From Candidatus Brocadiaceae bacterium (GTDB lineage: Bacteria; Planctomycetota; Brocadiia; Brocadiales; Scalinduaceae), in the NCBI GenBank assembly GCA_919901575.1, contig CAKKPF010000309.1, positions 1-39,837 of the forward strand: a stretch of DNA of 39,837 nucleotides. The letters are read 5' to 3'. Below the pieces are notes generated by a model, which saw only the letters and a list, made by a program, of their open reading frames with translations, had not been told where the DNA came from and made no database searches. This document shows positions 1 through 7,049 of this stretch, piece by piece. Position numbers and translations under genes: made by a program. How positions within the stretch are numbered: the first letter of the stretch is position 1; each line of letters opens with the position of its first letter.

Positions 1-141
1 TTACAAAAATCACAGTCTGATTTTGCCATGACCAACAAAACTATGAAAGCTATAAATCCATTGGATAGGAACCAAGACGTACTCCCGAAAGCAAACACGG
101 AGCATGGTCAACTGTACCCAATTGTTCTATTTTCGTTTTAA
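1..141 (+). pseudogene. Remnant of a XRE-type HTH antitoxin gene, cut by the window edge
   Basis: Bases 1-30 match 1131-1160, inside the HTH gene at 1071, at 29 of 30 positions (only base 21 differs). They encode the same start of the DNA-binding helix region (LQKSQSDFAM against LQKSQSEFAM). After base 30 similarity is lost, although the frame stays open to a TAA at 139-141 that overlaps the end of the toxin gene. The recognition helix and the conserved NWEQGRRKPEG stretch are missing; degenerate traces may lie at 60-110 in another frame. This is a decayed second copy. Whether its 5' part survives lies outside the window. Confidence 0.6.
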
Positions 142-426
142 TTTGTGCCGTATCCAGGCAGGATTTCTACGACAATCGAGAACCGCATGTACACGCACTA
201 TGTCGTGTTGAATAGTATAATAAACAGCAAATGGAAATCGCTTTGAGAGCAAGCGATAGTATTTCCCGTAATGTACGGGATGTGTTCCGCCGAAAAATGT
301 CAAAGAATCAATATCTGAAAAAAGCGTATCTTTAAAATAACTGCCTAATCCAGGAGATTGTTTTTCGTAAAACCAGTAACCATCAACTAAATCTTGGCTC
401 GCAGAGGGTAATACTTTTATTTTCAT
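127..426 (-). CDS. RelE/ParE-family toxin
   Basis: A 99-aa protein with the layout of the RelE/ParE superfamily: a basic N-terminal strand, a helical region with an aromatic-rich WFYEKQSPGLG segment, then the C-terminal sheet strands ending in VHAVLDCRRNP, the hallmark tail of this family. Members either cleave mRNA at the ribosome (RelE) or poison gyrase (ParE); the sequence alone does not say which. The start overlaps the stop of the upstream antitoxin gene as ATGA (423-426), so the two are translationally coupled in the usual antitoxin-first order. The length is normal and no lesion is visible, so it is probably functional. Confidence 0.85.
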   Translation of the reverse strand: MKIKVLPSASQDLVDGYWFYEKQSPGLGSYFKDTLFSDIDSLTFFGGTHPVHYGKYYRLLSKRFPFAVYYTIQHDIVRVHAVLDCRRNPAWIRHKLKRK

Positions 427-641
427 GAAATTTTATCTTCTATTTGTTTTTTTGCTTCGCTCCAATCAATAAATTCTTCTTTACCATTTTCTATCGCCTT
501 CTCCCTTTCCTCCAAGATGTCTTTATGCCATGAAGGAGAAGGTATGCTTTCGGCCTTTTTGCACAAATCATCCCATATTGTTTCCATGGTTCGAATTTTA
601 TCCTCTGTTGTCATTTTTTCTAAAGGTAAAGTAATTCCCAT
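423..641 (-). CDS. Addiction-module antitoxin (Unstab_antitox type)
   Basis: A 72-aa acidic protein of the putative addiction-module component family that partners RelE/ParE toxins. Visible family traits are an N-terminal helix, the conserved IWDDL segment near residue 25, and the C-terminal HKDILEER / WSEAKKQI segments that wrap the toxin. It precedes the toxin with a 4-base overlap. A strong ribosome binding site (GAGGAG) sits about eight bases before the ATG, which fits the antitoxin being made in excess. Together with the gene at 127-426 it forms a complete two-gene module. No operator could be assigned in the AT-rich upstream region. Confidence 0.85.
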   Translation of the reverse strand: MGITLPLEKMTTEDKIRTMETIWDDLCKKAESIPSPSWHKDILEEREKAIENGKEEFIDWSEAKKQIEDKIS

Positions 642-1070
642 TTTTTTCTCCTCAAAATTTATAGTAATTTTACAATTTTAGGAATAGAATATTAATTTTT
701 ATATTTATTCTACAAATTAGTGAAACTATAAGTCTGGCCAGTATTTTGCCAATTGGTTTTATACGTGTTTCTACAAATATACTTGATAATATCTCTATTT
801 ATTAACGAAAAGAGTAAATATTTATCATTATATTGCTTACTTATAAGTTACGTATATGGTTATATTACACTTCAAGAACGGCTATGTGTGTGGCAAGATA
901 TTTCAAATATCTACTTCCCTGTAAACAAAAACTTAATTTATGAAAGCATATCCATCATCTGATGGTTTTTTGTTTGTAAGATATGTCGATTTTGTAGATT
1001 ATGGAAATTCTGATGTTTATAATAATGAGGGTAGAAACTAAAATCAATAGGAAAAATTCGCCGAGGGGAA
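642..1070. other. Intergenic AT-rich spacer without a convincing gene
   Basis: This 429-bp stretch separates the toxin-antitoxin pair from the HTH gene. An open frame at 753-962 encodes a Tyr/Ile/Leu-rich 69-aa product without family features or a ribosome binding site and is probably chance. HTH antitoxins of the 1071 type usually follow a RelE-like toxin gene, but no toxin motif can be read here in any frame. The only structure seen is the small hairpin with a T-run at 952-974. Confidence 0.5.
952..974 (+). terminator. Possible weak intrinsic terminator
   Basis: CCATC-ATCT-GATGG at 952-965 forms a short stem and is followed directly by TTTTTTGTTT. The stem is only five to six pairs, so termination would be weak. 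There is no convincing gene directly upstream on this strand. Confidence 0.3.
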
Positions 1071-1433
1071 ATGAAGGCCAGCAGGGCATTCAAGTTTAAA
1101 CCTGCCGACATTAGGAATAATCGTCAACGTTTACAAAAATCACAGTCTGAGTTTGCCATGATGATTGGCGTAAGTGTTTCTACTCTACAAAATTGGGAAC
1201 AAGGTAGAAGAAAACCGGAAGGTACTGCACGCGTACTGCTTATAATAGCATCTGAAAATCTAGCCCAGTTGTTGAATCTTTACAACCTGACCGGCTCTAT
1301 CACAGATAGCTTCTCTTTCATCTGCTGCTCAGTATACCACAAATCATACGCCTGCTGCATGTGCAACCAGAGCCCCGGCCCGTTACCGGTAAACTTACCG
1401 ATTCTAAGCGCCATCTCAGTTGTTATCGGATGA
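1071..1433 (+). CDS. XRE-family HTH protein, antitoxin type, with altered C-terminus
   Basis: Residues about 9-68 form a helix-turn-helix domain of the kind found in HigA/MqsA-like antitoxins: LQKSQSEFAMMIGVSVSTL followed by NWEQGRRKPEG and a helix ending LLIIASEN. A GAGGGG ribosome binding site lies just before the ATG. Family similarity fades near residue 70 (about base 1275). From there to the stop the frame runs through the antisense strand of the chimeric gene at 1280-1531, giving about 50 unrelated residues including a Cys-rich FICC stretch. The native 3' end was therefore probably lost when the two loci were joined. No cognate toxin gene is recognisable upstream, so it is either an orphan or a decaying antitoxin. 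Confidence 0.65.
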   Translation: MKASRAFKFKPADIRNNRQRLQKSQSEFAMMIGVSVSTLQNWEQGRRKPEGTARVLLIIASENLAQLLNLYNLTGSITDSFSFICCSVYHKSYACCMCNQSPGPLPVNLPILSAISVVIG

Positions 1434-1531
1434 GTACAGGATAAGATGCGGTGTAACTGCTGCCGTACTCGGCGGCTACGACCCTGCTCGAACAACTCAG
1501 CAAGACCCTTGTGCTTGAAACTCTGAATCAT
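1280..1531 (-). pseudogene. HigB-HigA chimera (collapsed toxin-antitoxin operon)
   Basis: The first residues after the internal ATG at 1531 (MIQSFKHKGLAELFEQGRSR) match the N-terminus of HigB/RelE-type toxins, which normally run to about 90 residues. After some 25-30 residues the protein changes in frame to the C-terminal half of HigA: ITTEMALRIGKFTGNGPGLW, then QQAYDLW and a terminal IEPVRL. The rest of the toxin and the HTH half of the antitoxin are missing, as expected from one internal deletion of several hundred bases across a higB-higA pair. The frame also opens six codons earlier (1549), but the HigB start is the methionine at 1531. It lacks both the toxin core and the DNA-binding helices, so activity is unlikely. 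Confidence 0.7.
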
Positions 1532-1539
1532 TTTCTGGG

Positions 1540-1580
1540 AATGTACCATTATTTGTTACAATGTCAACAGCTTTGTTACA
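1540..1580 (-). promoter_or_regulatory. Promoter with paired TTTGTTACA operator-like repeats
   Basis: Upstream of the HigB-HigA chimera the word TTTGTTACA occurs at 1552-1560 and again at 1572-1580, exactly 20 bp apart (about two helical turns). The first copy lies in the near-palindrome TTGTTACAA. On the minus strand a -35-like TTGACA (1562-1567) and a -10-like TACATT (1540-1545) are separated by 16 bp, with the repeats in and beside the spacer. This looks like the autoregulatory operator of the former higBA operon. The promoter assignment is inference. Confidence 0.4.
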
Positions 1581-1753
1581 GTTGGGCACAAGAAGAGATT
1601 GTTTTTGTTTCAGGAACCAAATTATGAAATTGAAGGATTCTTTTGTTATTGTCGACGCTGAAAAATTCCGATTCAGAAAACTAAAAACAGCATGAATATG
1701 AGTCGCCAGTTTTTAATTAAGCATGACAAGGCAAGGTTTCATAGTTTTAAATT

Positions 1754-2098
1754 TTAGCAGGTCAAGTGGAGCGCTGTAACTACCTTTTTACCGCTACCGG
1801 AAATTTCGTTGTGCCTGCAACAAGCTTCGTCCGTATTTGCATATATAAACTCAATACCTCGTGATTCTAATTCCTTTTTTACATCATTGCTTACCTTCAT
1901 AGTACCAAATTTACCTGTACCCAGAACAATCACATCCGGCTTTGCATTCAGTATACCTTCAATATCTTCCGTTTGAAGATAATGTCCCTCTTTTCTCCAC
2001 CATGAGGAATCAACATGATTGTCGTAAATAATAACGTCACTTGTGTACACATTACCATCAATCTCTATCCTGCCAAACTCGTATGACTTTATCTTCAC
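1754..2098 (-). CDS. Mth938-like domain protein (DUF498 family)
   Basis: A 114-aa protein with the compact Mth938/AAMDC-type fold. Diagnostic stretches are the central PDVIVLGTGKFG segment and the later ELESRGIEFIYANTDEACCR, matching the family pattern of a G-T-G loop followed by a strand-helix-strand ending before an A-x-x-x-Y/H region. The family includes NDUFAF3 and many uncharacterised bacterial proteins; its chemistry is unknown. It starts with GTG and overlaps the stop of the TPR gene as GTGA (2095-2098), so translation is probably coupled. The Cys-Cys pair near residue 93 is notable but not known to be functional. Confidence 0.75.
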   Translation of the reverse strand: MKIKSYEFGRIEIDGNVYTSDVIIYDNHVDSSWWRKEGHYLQTEDIEGILNAKPDVIVLGTGKFGTMKVSNDVKKELESRGIEFIYANTDEACCRHNEISGSGKKVVTALHLTC

Positions 2099-2985
2099 TT
2101 TATTCCATGTTGATTACTACTTTTTTTCTTCAGTTTCTCGTATATTCTTGATTCCTTCTCTGCCTGTTCGAGCATACCGGCTTTTTTGTATACCACACTA
2201 AGTTGATTGTAAATCCTAGAATCTTCGGGCATTAACTCAACCGCTTTATTCAATTCGCTTATCGCATCACTGAACATTTTATTGCCTTCATAGGCCAATC
2301 CGAGTTTGTAATGCACACCGGACCTCCTTTTCCCCTGTGCTTCAGGGAGCAGCTTCAGGGCAGCTTGGTATTCTGCTATGGCCTTCTCAAACATACCCTG
2401 CCTGTAATAAACCAGACCAAGATTATAATGAGCCTCTGACATATCGGGGTCAATCTCTACTGCCATCCAGAACTCATCTGCAGCATCAGTGTACATCCCC
2501 TTCTTTGAATACAACGTTCCGAGACTGTAATGTGCACACGCATTCTCGGACTCTATTCCTATAACCTTTTTGTAAGCATCAATAGCATCGTCTATCATCC
2601 CTTTCTCAGCGTAAGCGTTCCCTAATTCACTATAATTCTGCGTATCAGTAAGTTCATAATCTATTTCTTCCCTGTATTTTTTAACACATTCATTGAATAT
2701 TTCAGGATTGATTCTGGTAGAAATGGAAAATTCAGCCCTGGCCTTTTTGTCCATACCTCCTCTTTTATATGCACGGCCCAGATTAAAATGAGCCTCTGCA
2801 TTGGATGGGTTAAGTTTTACAGCCTTTTTAAGAGCATCAATTGCATAGTTATATTGGCCATTATTAAGGTAGTTAACTCCCAGTCTATTATAATGGTCGT
2901 CATTTTTACGCGAACAACCAAGAAACAGACAAAAGGTCATCACTACAACAAGACTTTTTCTTGAAAACATTCTGCTATTTTGCAT
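2095..2985 (-). CDS. TPR-repeat protein, probable lipoprotein
   Basis: A 296-aa protein with a basic N-terminus, a hydrophobic segment (residues 11-23) and a cysteine at position 24, so probably a lipoprotein, although the residue three before the Cys is Phe rather than Leu. From residue 33 on there are about six 34-residue tetratricopeptide repeats (for example YNYAIDALKKAVKLNPSNAE), interrupted by a less regular block at about residues 85-115. TPR solenoids mediate protein-protein contacts, and in exported form they often act in envelope assembly or secretion complexes. It is cotranscribed with the Mth938-like gene and divergent from the ComF-type gene across 52 bp. The partner is unknown. 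Confidence 0.8.
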   Translation of the reverse strand: MQNSRMFSRKSLVVVMTFCLFLGCSRKNDDHYNRLGVNYLNNGQYNYAIDALKKAVKLNPSNAEAHFNLGRAYKRGGMDKKARAEFSISTRINPEIFNECVKKYREEIDYELTDTQNYSELGNAYAEKGMIDDAIDAYKKVIGIESENACAHYSLGTLYSKKGMYTDAADEFWMAVEIDPDMSEAHYNLGLVYYRQGMFEKAIAEYQAALKLLPEAQGKRRSGVHYKLGLAYEGNKMFSDAISELNKAVELMPEDSRIYNQLSVVYKKAGMLEQAEKESRIYEKLKKKSSNQHGIK

Positions 2986-2998
2986 ATTTGTAATAAAA

Positions 2999-3018
2999 TT
3001 TTGTTTGAAAAAACAAAA
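2999..3018. promoter_or_regulatory. Inverted repeat in divergent promoter region
   Basis: The 52-bp gap between the TPR gene and the ComF-type gene holds a perfect inverted repeat: TTTTGTTT (2999-3006), four bases, AAACAAAA (3011-3018). AT-rich -10-like words (TATAGT, TATTAT) follow at 3021-3031 in front of the ComF-type start. It could be a shared operator or simply part of two back-to-back promoters. Confidence 0.35.
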
Positions 3019-3037
3019 CGTATAGTATTATAAAACC

Positions 3038-3808
3038 ATGCCCGATTTGCATCAAGAAAATAAAGCATTCATATTAACAGCAATACGCAATATATTCCTT
3101 GGGTTATTAGACATTCTATACCCGCGTCACTGTTTTGCCTGTGACAGGAGTCTTCATGAAGAGGAAAACAGTTATATATGTGAGGACTGCCTGGAAAAAA
3201 TAAAAGAAAGTGAGGCCGGACGCTGTGCCAAATGTGGTTTTGAGTTAGGGCCGGGCACAATTTCTTCAGACAAAGGATGCCCTGAATGTGAAAACACTAA
3301 TCTCAGATTTGAAAAGAGTTTTTTTGTTTCAGACAATAAGGGTCCCCTTAAAAACCTGATCCATCAGTTTAAGTATCATAAACATGTGTGTCTTATAAAA
3401 CCGCTAGGAGATTTATTAATAGGCCTCTTACAGCAAGACATAATTACCAAAATAGACGTTGTTGTACCGGTGCCCCTTCACTGGAAGAAAAAACAGGAAA
3501 GGGGTTTTAACCAATCGGAACTGATGGCTAAAAAGATATGCAGGACATTATCTTTGCCAATTTCTATCAATAATCTGCGCCGTGTTAAAAATACGTCGTC
3601 ACAAACCCGGCTCTCACGTTTACAACGCCAGAAGAACGTTAATGGCGCTTTCAAGGTAAAAAATCCTGAAACGTTCCTTAAAAAGAATGTGCTCTTAGTT
3701 GACGATGTTTTAACAACTGGGATAACAGCCTCAGAATGTGCGAGAACTTTAAAAAATGCAGGCGCAAAAGAAGTTTATCTGCTGGCACTTGCAAGATCAA
3801 GACTGTAG
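3038..3808 (+). CDS. ComF-family phosphoribosyltransferase-like protein
   Basis: A 256-aa protein of normal ComF length. The N-terminus has a double zinc-ribbon: Cys pairs CFAC (about residues 32-35) and CEDC (50-53), then CAKC and CPEC. The C-terminal half is a type I phosphoribosyltransferase-like domain with PVPLHWKKKQERGFNQSE and the PRPP-binding loop VLLVDDVLTTGITASE. ComF proteins help take up or process single-stranded DNA in natural transformation in some bacteria (B. subtilis ComFC, Haemophilus ComF/GntX), but many homologues are found far from competence genes, as here. No other competence gene is in the window. The substrate is unknown. Confidence 0.9.
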   Translation: MPDLHQENKAFILTAIRNIFLGLLDILYPRHCFACDRSLHEEENSYICEDCLEKIKESEAGRCAKCGFELGPGTISSDKGCPECENTNLRFEKSFFVSDNKGPLKNLIHQFKYHKHVCLIKPLGDLLIGLLQQDIITKIDVVVPVPLHWKKKQERGFNQSELMAKKICRTLSLPISINNLRRVKNTSSQTRLSRLQRQKNVNGAFKVKNPETFLKKNVLLVDDVLTTGITASECARTLKNAGAKEVYLLALARSRL

Positions 3809-4062
3809 ACACATATCTTTCTCCAATTCTTTAATCCTTTCATGCCTTCCCTTCCCACTATTAATATCTTAAAATTGTAACATCACTCCAAGATATTTTG
3901 TTGAAAAAACATCTAAATAAACCGATAATAATTTTAGATACGCTCCTCCAACCGTTTCGTTGTGATTCGTCTGTGTATAGGCAGAGATAATCCGAAACAA
4001 TGAAACATTTGGTAATAGCCGGTTTCCTAAATTAAATTTCACAAATTTCTATGAGGACGATC

Positions 4063-4854
4063 ATGGAAAAAGAAGATGCTATTCAGAAACTTCAAAAAGA
4101 CAGTTTGCAAAGCCTGTCAGATAAAGACCTCCTTTTCCTTATCGAAAGTTATGTGACCAGACGGAATGATTACGAGAATATTGCAAGTTTGATAAAAGGG
4201 GATGAGGACGTAATAGCTAAAATGATCGACAGTGACAGAGTATTCAGCAAAGTGATGAACTGTACAGAACGTATTCTGGCCATATCTCCCTATTTCCTGT
4301 TTTCATTGCTTTTGAGAAGGGCATTTAAAGAAAAAAGAGAAGACACAAAATTTATTGAAAAGACTATAGAAGCATTGAACAATACCGAGCCTGTCATTCC
4401 ATGGAATAAGAACCGGCTTATGAACCTGCTTGAAGACACGCAGGTTTCAAACTACATCGCAAACATGCTTGCGCAATTTACAGAGAGTTCAAGATTGTAC
4501 AGCGCAAGAGAGGATGAAGGAAGATCATATCAATATATAGTAGATATGATTGCAGATTCGTTGCACTCAGATAACATTGAGAAGTTTTATATTTACTGCC
4601 ATATAGGAAACTATACGCTCTTCCTGACAGGGATGATCCCGGAATATATTAAGTACAGATATGAATGCAAACGAAGGCCTGTTGACAAAAATTATTACGT
4701 AGGCTTCGGAAAGACATATTACGGCCTTGCATCGGAACATACCAACGCAAAGAGAAGCAGACTTACAGGCACGTTATCACAACTATCAGAAGGTTTTGAG
4801 GTTATTGCACAGGTTTTAGGTTTTATGAACAGGGAATATCTTTACCCCCGTTAG
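4063..4854 (+). CDS. Unrecognised helical protein
   Basis: I do not recognise this family. The frame opens at 4051, but the ATG at 4063 is preferred because GAGGA (4053-4057) sits five bases before it; that gives 263 residues. The protein is soluble, charged and mostly helical, without signal peptide or membrane segments. Its C-terminal third is rich in Tyr and Arg, with KNYYVGFGKTYYGLA and a final FMNREYLYPR. The next gene begins ten bases after its stop, so the two are probably cotranscribed and may form a complex. No catalytic signature is apparent. Confidence 0.7.
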   Translation: MEKEDAIQKLQKDSLQSLSDKDLLFLIESYVTRRNDYENIASLIKGDEDVIAKMIDSDRVFSKVMNCTERILAISPYFLFSLLLRRAFKEKREDTKFIEKTIEALNNTEPVIPWNKNRLMNLLEDTQVSNYIANMLAQFTESSRLYSAREDEGRSYQYIVDMIADSLHSDNIEKFYIYCHIGNYTLFLTGMIPEYIKYRYECKRRPVDKNYYVGFGKTYYGLASEHTNAKRSRLTGTLSQLSEGFEVIAQVLGFMNREYLYPR

Positions 4855-4864
4855 AAAGATTTAA

Positions 4865-5548
4865 ATGAAAATCAGACATCCTTTGATTAAGGAATTACAA
4901 AGAAAAATAGAAAAGACTTATGCACTGGACACAGGGATTACCAATATCGAACAATATATTATTGGCGATAAAGGTTATAAAGAGTTCTATGCGAAAGAAA
5001 AAATCAGGACGGTAGTTAAAAGTCATTCAGGGGCAAAGGTCTTTATAAGGAATGCGGGAGATACGCTTAAAGTAAGCATTTATTATCCAGACGAATTAAT
5101 AAGAGAATTAGAAGATAACGACCCAAGACTTGGCCTTCATGACGGCAATATTGATTTATGTGCGAGCTTTGTTGAAGAACTGGATCACTTCTTGTTTATA
5201 GCTCAGAATTATAAACAGAATCGCCCTTTCAGCCTTCTTGAACTGGAGTTACAGGCAAATGTGACAAAGTACCTGGTATTAAAATATTTCATTGCACTAC
5301 AGAATAAATCAATAAAGCTGAGTAAATTTGACAAAGAATATATAAGATACCATCTCTTTTACAAGCGCAAATATGACATTGAGGATCCTTCAGAGAGGAA
5401 AAGGTATGAAGATGCCGTGACATTTGGCATGATTTATACAGAATATATAGACCTTCTCTCACAGGAAAACCGTTTGCGTGATTTAAGACAATTCAGCAGA
5501 ATGACCTGCCCATCAAAGATAAGACACATCCAATCAACAAGGAATTAG
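4865..5548 (+). CDS. Unrecognised protein with an EELDHF motif
   Basis: A 227-aa soluble protein of unknown family. The N-terminal half is mixed alpha/beta. The middle holds SFVEELDHFLFIAQNY (about residues 106-121) followed by LLELELQANVTKY. The spacing of acidic residues and His in two consecutive helices (E-x-x-x-H, then E-x-x-x-x-N) could bind a metal, but this is speculation. The C-terminal third has a dense Arg/Lys/Tyr pattern. It lies ten bases downstream of the 4063-4854 gene and probably shares its transcript. There is no signal sequence. The pair looks like a conserved module without an assigned role. Confidence 0.7.
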   Translation: MKIRHPLIKELQRKIEKTYALDTGITNIEQYIIGDKGYKEFYAKEKIRTVVKSHSGAKVFIRNAGDTLKVSIYYPDELIRELEDNDPRLGLHDGNIDLCASFVEELDHFLFIAQNYKQNRPFSLLELELQANVTKYLVLKYFIALQNKSIKLSKFDKEYIRYHLFYKRKYDIEDPSERKRYEDAVTFGMIYTEYIDLLSQENRLRDLRQFSRMTCPSKIRHIQSTRN

Positions 5549-5662
5549 TATCGGTTCTTTTTAACCCTTTGAAGATTTTGTCCAATTCTCAAGTTTTAAC
5601 ACCGAATGTTTTATTTGACATAACAGACATCGTGATGTATTAATATCGGCAGGAGAGCGGGA

Positions 5663-5986
5663 ATGCCGATAACCAGAGAACTTGATAATTTAAAGAAACT
5701 TGAATCTGTCGGTTTCAGCCCTGCCCGACCCGTCCGAACGGCCTATCCGGGCGGGCAAATGGCAGGCGGGCACGAACAGGCGGAGACCCTGGCAGGCGTT
5801 ATTGAGAAGTCACATGTTGATAGCCAGGAAAACCTGAAGGAATTTATCTATAACGAACTTCACACTGAAATAAGCAATCTTCGCTCCGAAATAAGCAGGG
5901 AACTCAAAGACTTGCTTATCAAAATTTTCGGTATCATTATAGGAACCGTAGGCATCGCCGTTACTATTCTAAAGCTGTTTCCATAA
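5663..5986 (+). CDS. Small coiled-coil protein with C-terminal membrane anchor, carrying an in-frame repeat insertion
   Basis: A 107-aa protein. Residues 1-19 and 37-60 (LKKLESVGF ... HEQAETLAGVIEKS) resemble the N-terminal helical hairpin of DUF1640/CCDC90-like proteins. Residues 60-85 are a coiled coil and residues 86-105 one transmembrane helix (IFGIIIGTVGIAVTILKLF), as in that family. Between them, residues about 20-36 (Pro/Gly/Ala/Arg-rich) are encoded by a GC-rich palindromic repeat at 5722-5772 that looks inserted in frame; without it the two halves join into a normal family sequence. A GGAGAG ribosome binding site precedes the ATG. Function is unknown. Such proteins are often partners of toxins or membrane complexes. 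Confidence 0.65.
   Translation: MPITRELDNLKKLESVGFSPARPVRTAYPGGQMAGGHEQAETLAGVIEKSHVDSQENLKEFIYNELHTEISNLRSEISRELKDLLIKIFGIIIGTVGIAVTILKLFP
5722..5757. repeat. GC-rich palindromic repeat inside a reading frame
   Basis: A palindrome-like unit beginning TGCCCG and ending CGGGCA, with an internal CCGAACGGC. It belongs to the same type as the units at 7070-7103 and 34392-34425 but is more diverged. Base composition is far more GC-rich than the surrounding gene. A second GC-rich stretch (GGCAGGCGGGC) follows at about 5761-5771. Confidence 0.7.
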
Positions 5987-6095
5987 AATATGTAGAGTGG
6001 ATATAGCCAATCCAATTCTTATTCACTCGAATTGCCTGGCTTTAATTTTTCTATACATGATCACACTGGTTTAATTGTAGCTTTGCCTTCTTCGA

Positions 6096-7022
6096 TTAAA
6101 ACAACAACCATCTGAAGCCTACGTTAAATGAGTAATCTGTATCAAGTTGATTCCCTCTTAAGTCCTCATAAATTGGTTTTTGGAAGGATGCCTCGATTAA
6201 GAAATTTTTTGCAGGTATAAACTGAATACCAGGTGATATGAAAATCGTATTCCTTCCGGAGTCGTCAATTCTCTTATTGTTCTGTTTATTCTTTTGGCTT
6301 AAATTGCCGTTAAACTCCAAAAACAAATTTAAATGTTTTGCAGGATATGTTTCATATATTTTAGGCAGTAATCTGTATCCAAAGGCGATATCATAATTCA
6401 ATGTGTCTCCAAACTCAAAACTATTTGCTTCTGTTTTGAGAGTGTACATTAAATCCGCATTTATTCCTAAACGCTTTCTTATGTGTGTAAATATAATCCC
6501 AAGAATGTAATCATCAGAACCAGTACCTAACTGTACAGATGCTGGCAGTCTTATACCATCACTTGTTTTTTCATCGTCTTCTCCTGTAGGAACTTTAACC
6601 TTTCCTAATGCAGATAACCTTGTCGTTTGTAAGTGAGCATCCCGCTGTAAAAATTGATACTTCCCAAAAAGCGTTAAATCCCCAAATCCTGAATCTGAGA
6701 AGCTTTTTCTTACACCATCTATTGTAGTCTTTTTCTCTTTATCCAGATAAGGCATAGATGCACCCACCACAAGCTTGTTAGGGAGTAGCTCATAGGGGAC
6801 TACAAGTGGAACAGAGATAATATTAAGTTCTCCTCGTCCTCCTGGGAGAGAGCCAATCTCCCTTGTCACCTTTCCAAAGCTTCGTATGGCACCACTCTCA
6901 AGCCCTGTTACAAATGCAGTCTCAGTATTGATTGGAGGGCCCTGAGCCTCTGCCAGATTGGCAACGTTACTTCCTAAAAGAATAATAGCGAAGAAATATA
7001 AAGATACAATATATTTTCTCAT
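6096..7022 (-). CDS. Outer-membrane beta-barrel protein, MetA-pathway/transporter type
   Basis: A 308-aa protein with an N-terminal signal peptide (residues 1-26, ending LAEAQ) followed by alternating hydrophobic strands. These include GELNIISVPLVVPYELLPNK, a GFGDLTLFGKYQF strand and a terminal SFNVGFRWLLF ending in Phe, the classic signal for outer-membrane insertion. The pattern fits the Phenol_MetA_deg-like putative transporter barrels, often found beside heavy-metal genes. It is the last gene of the leftward mercury-type operon but is separated from the HMA gene by about 355 bp of repeats, so it may have its own promoter or be read through. The substrate is unknown; metal or organomercurial passage is a guess from context. 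Confidence 0.7.
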   Translation of the reverse strand: MRKYIVSLYFFAIILLGSNVANLAEAQGPPINTETAFVTGLESGAIRSFGKVTREIGSLPGGRGELNIISVPLVVPYELLPNKLVVGASMPYLDKEKKTTIDGVRKSFSDSGFGDLTLFGKYQFLQRDAHLQTTRLSALGKVKVPTGEDDEKTSDGIRLPASVQLGTGSDDYILGIIFTHIRKRLGINADLMYTLKTEANSFEFGDTLNYDIAFGYRLLPKIYETYPAKHLNLFLEFNGNLSQKNKQNNKRIDDSGRNTIFISPGIQFIPAKNFLIEASFQKPIYEDLRGNQLDTDYSFNVGFRWLLF

Positions 7023-7049
7023 TTCAGAATTACCTTTTTATTTTATTAA

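Noticed and set aside
753-962. 69-aa open frame on the plus strand
   Set aside because: AT-rich sequence giving Tyr/Ile/Leu runs, no ribosome binding site, no domain features.
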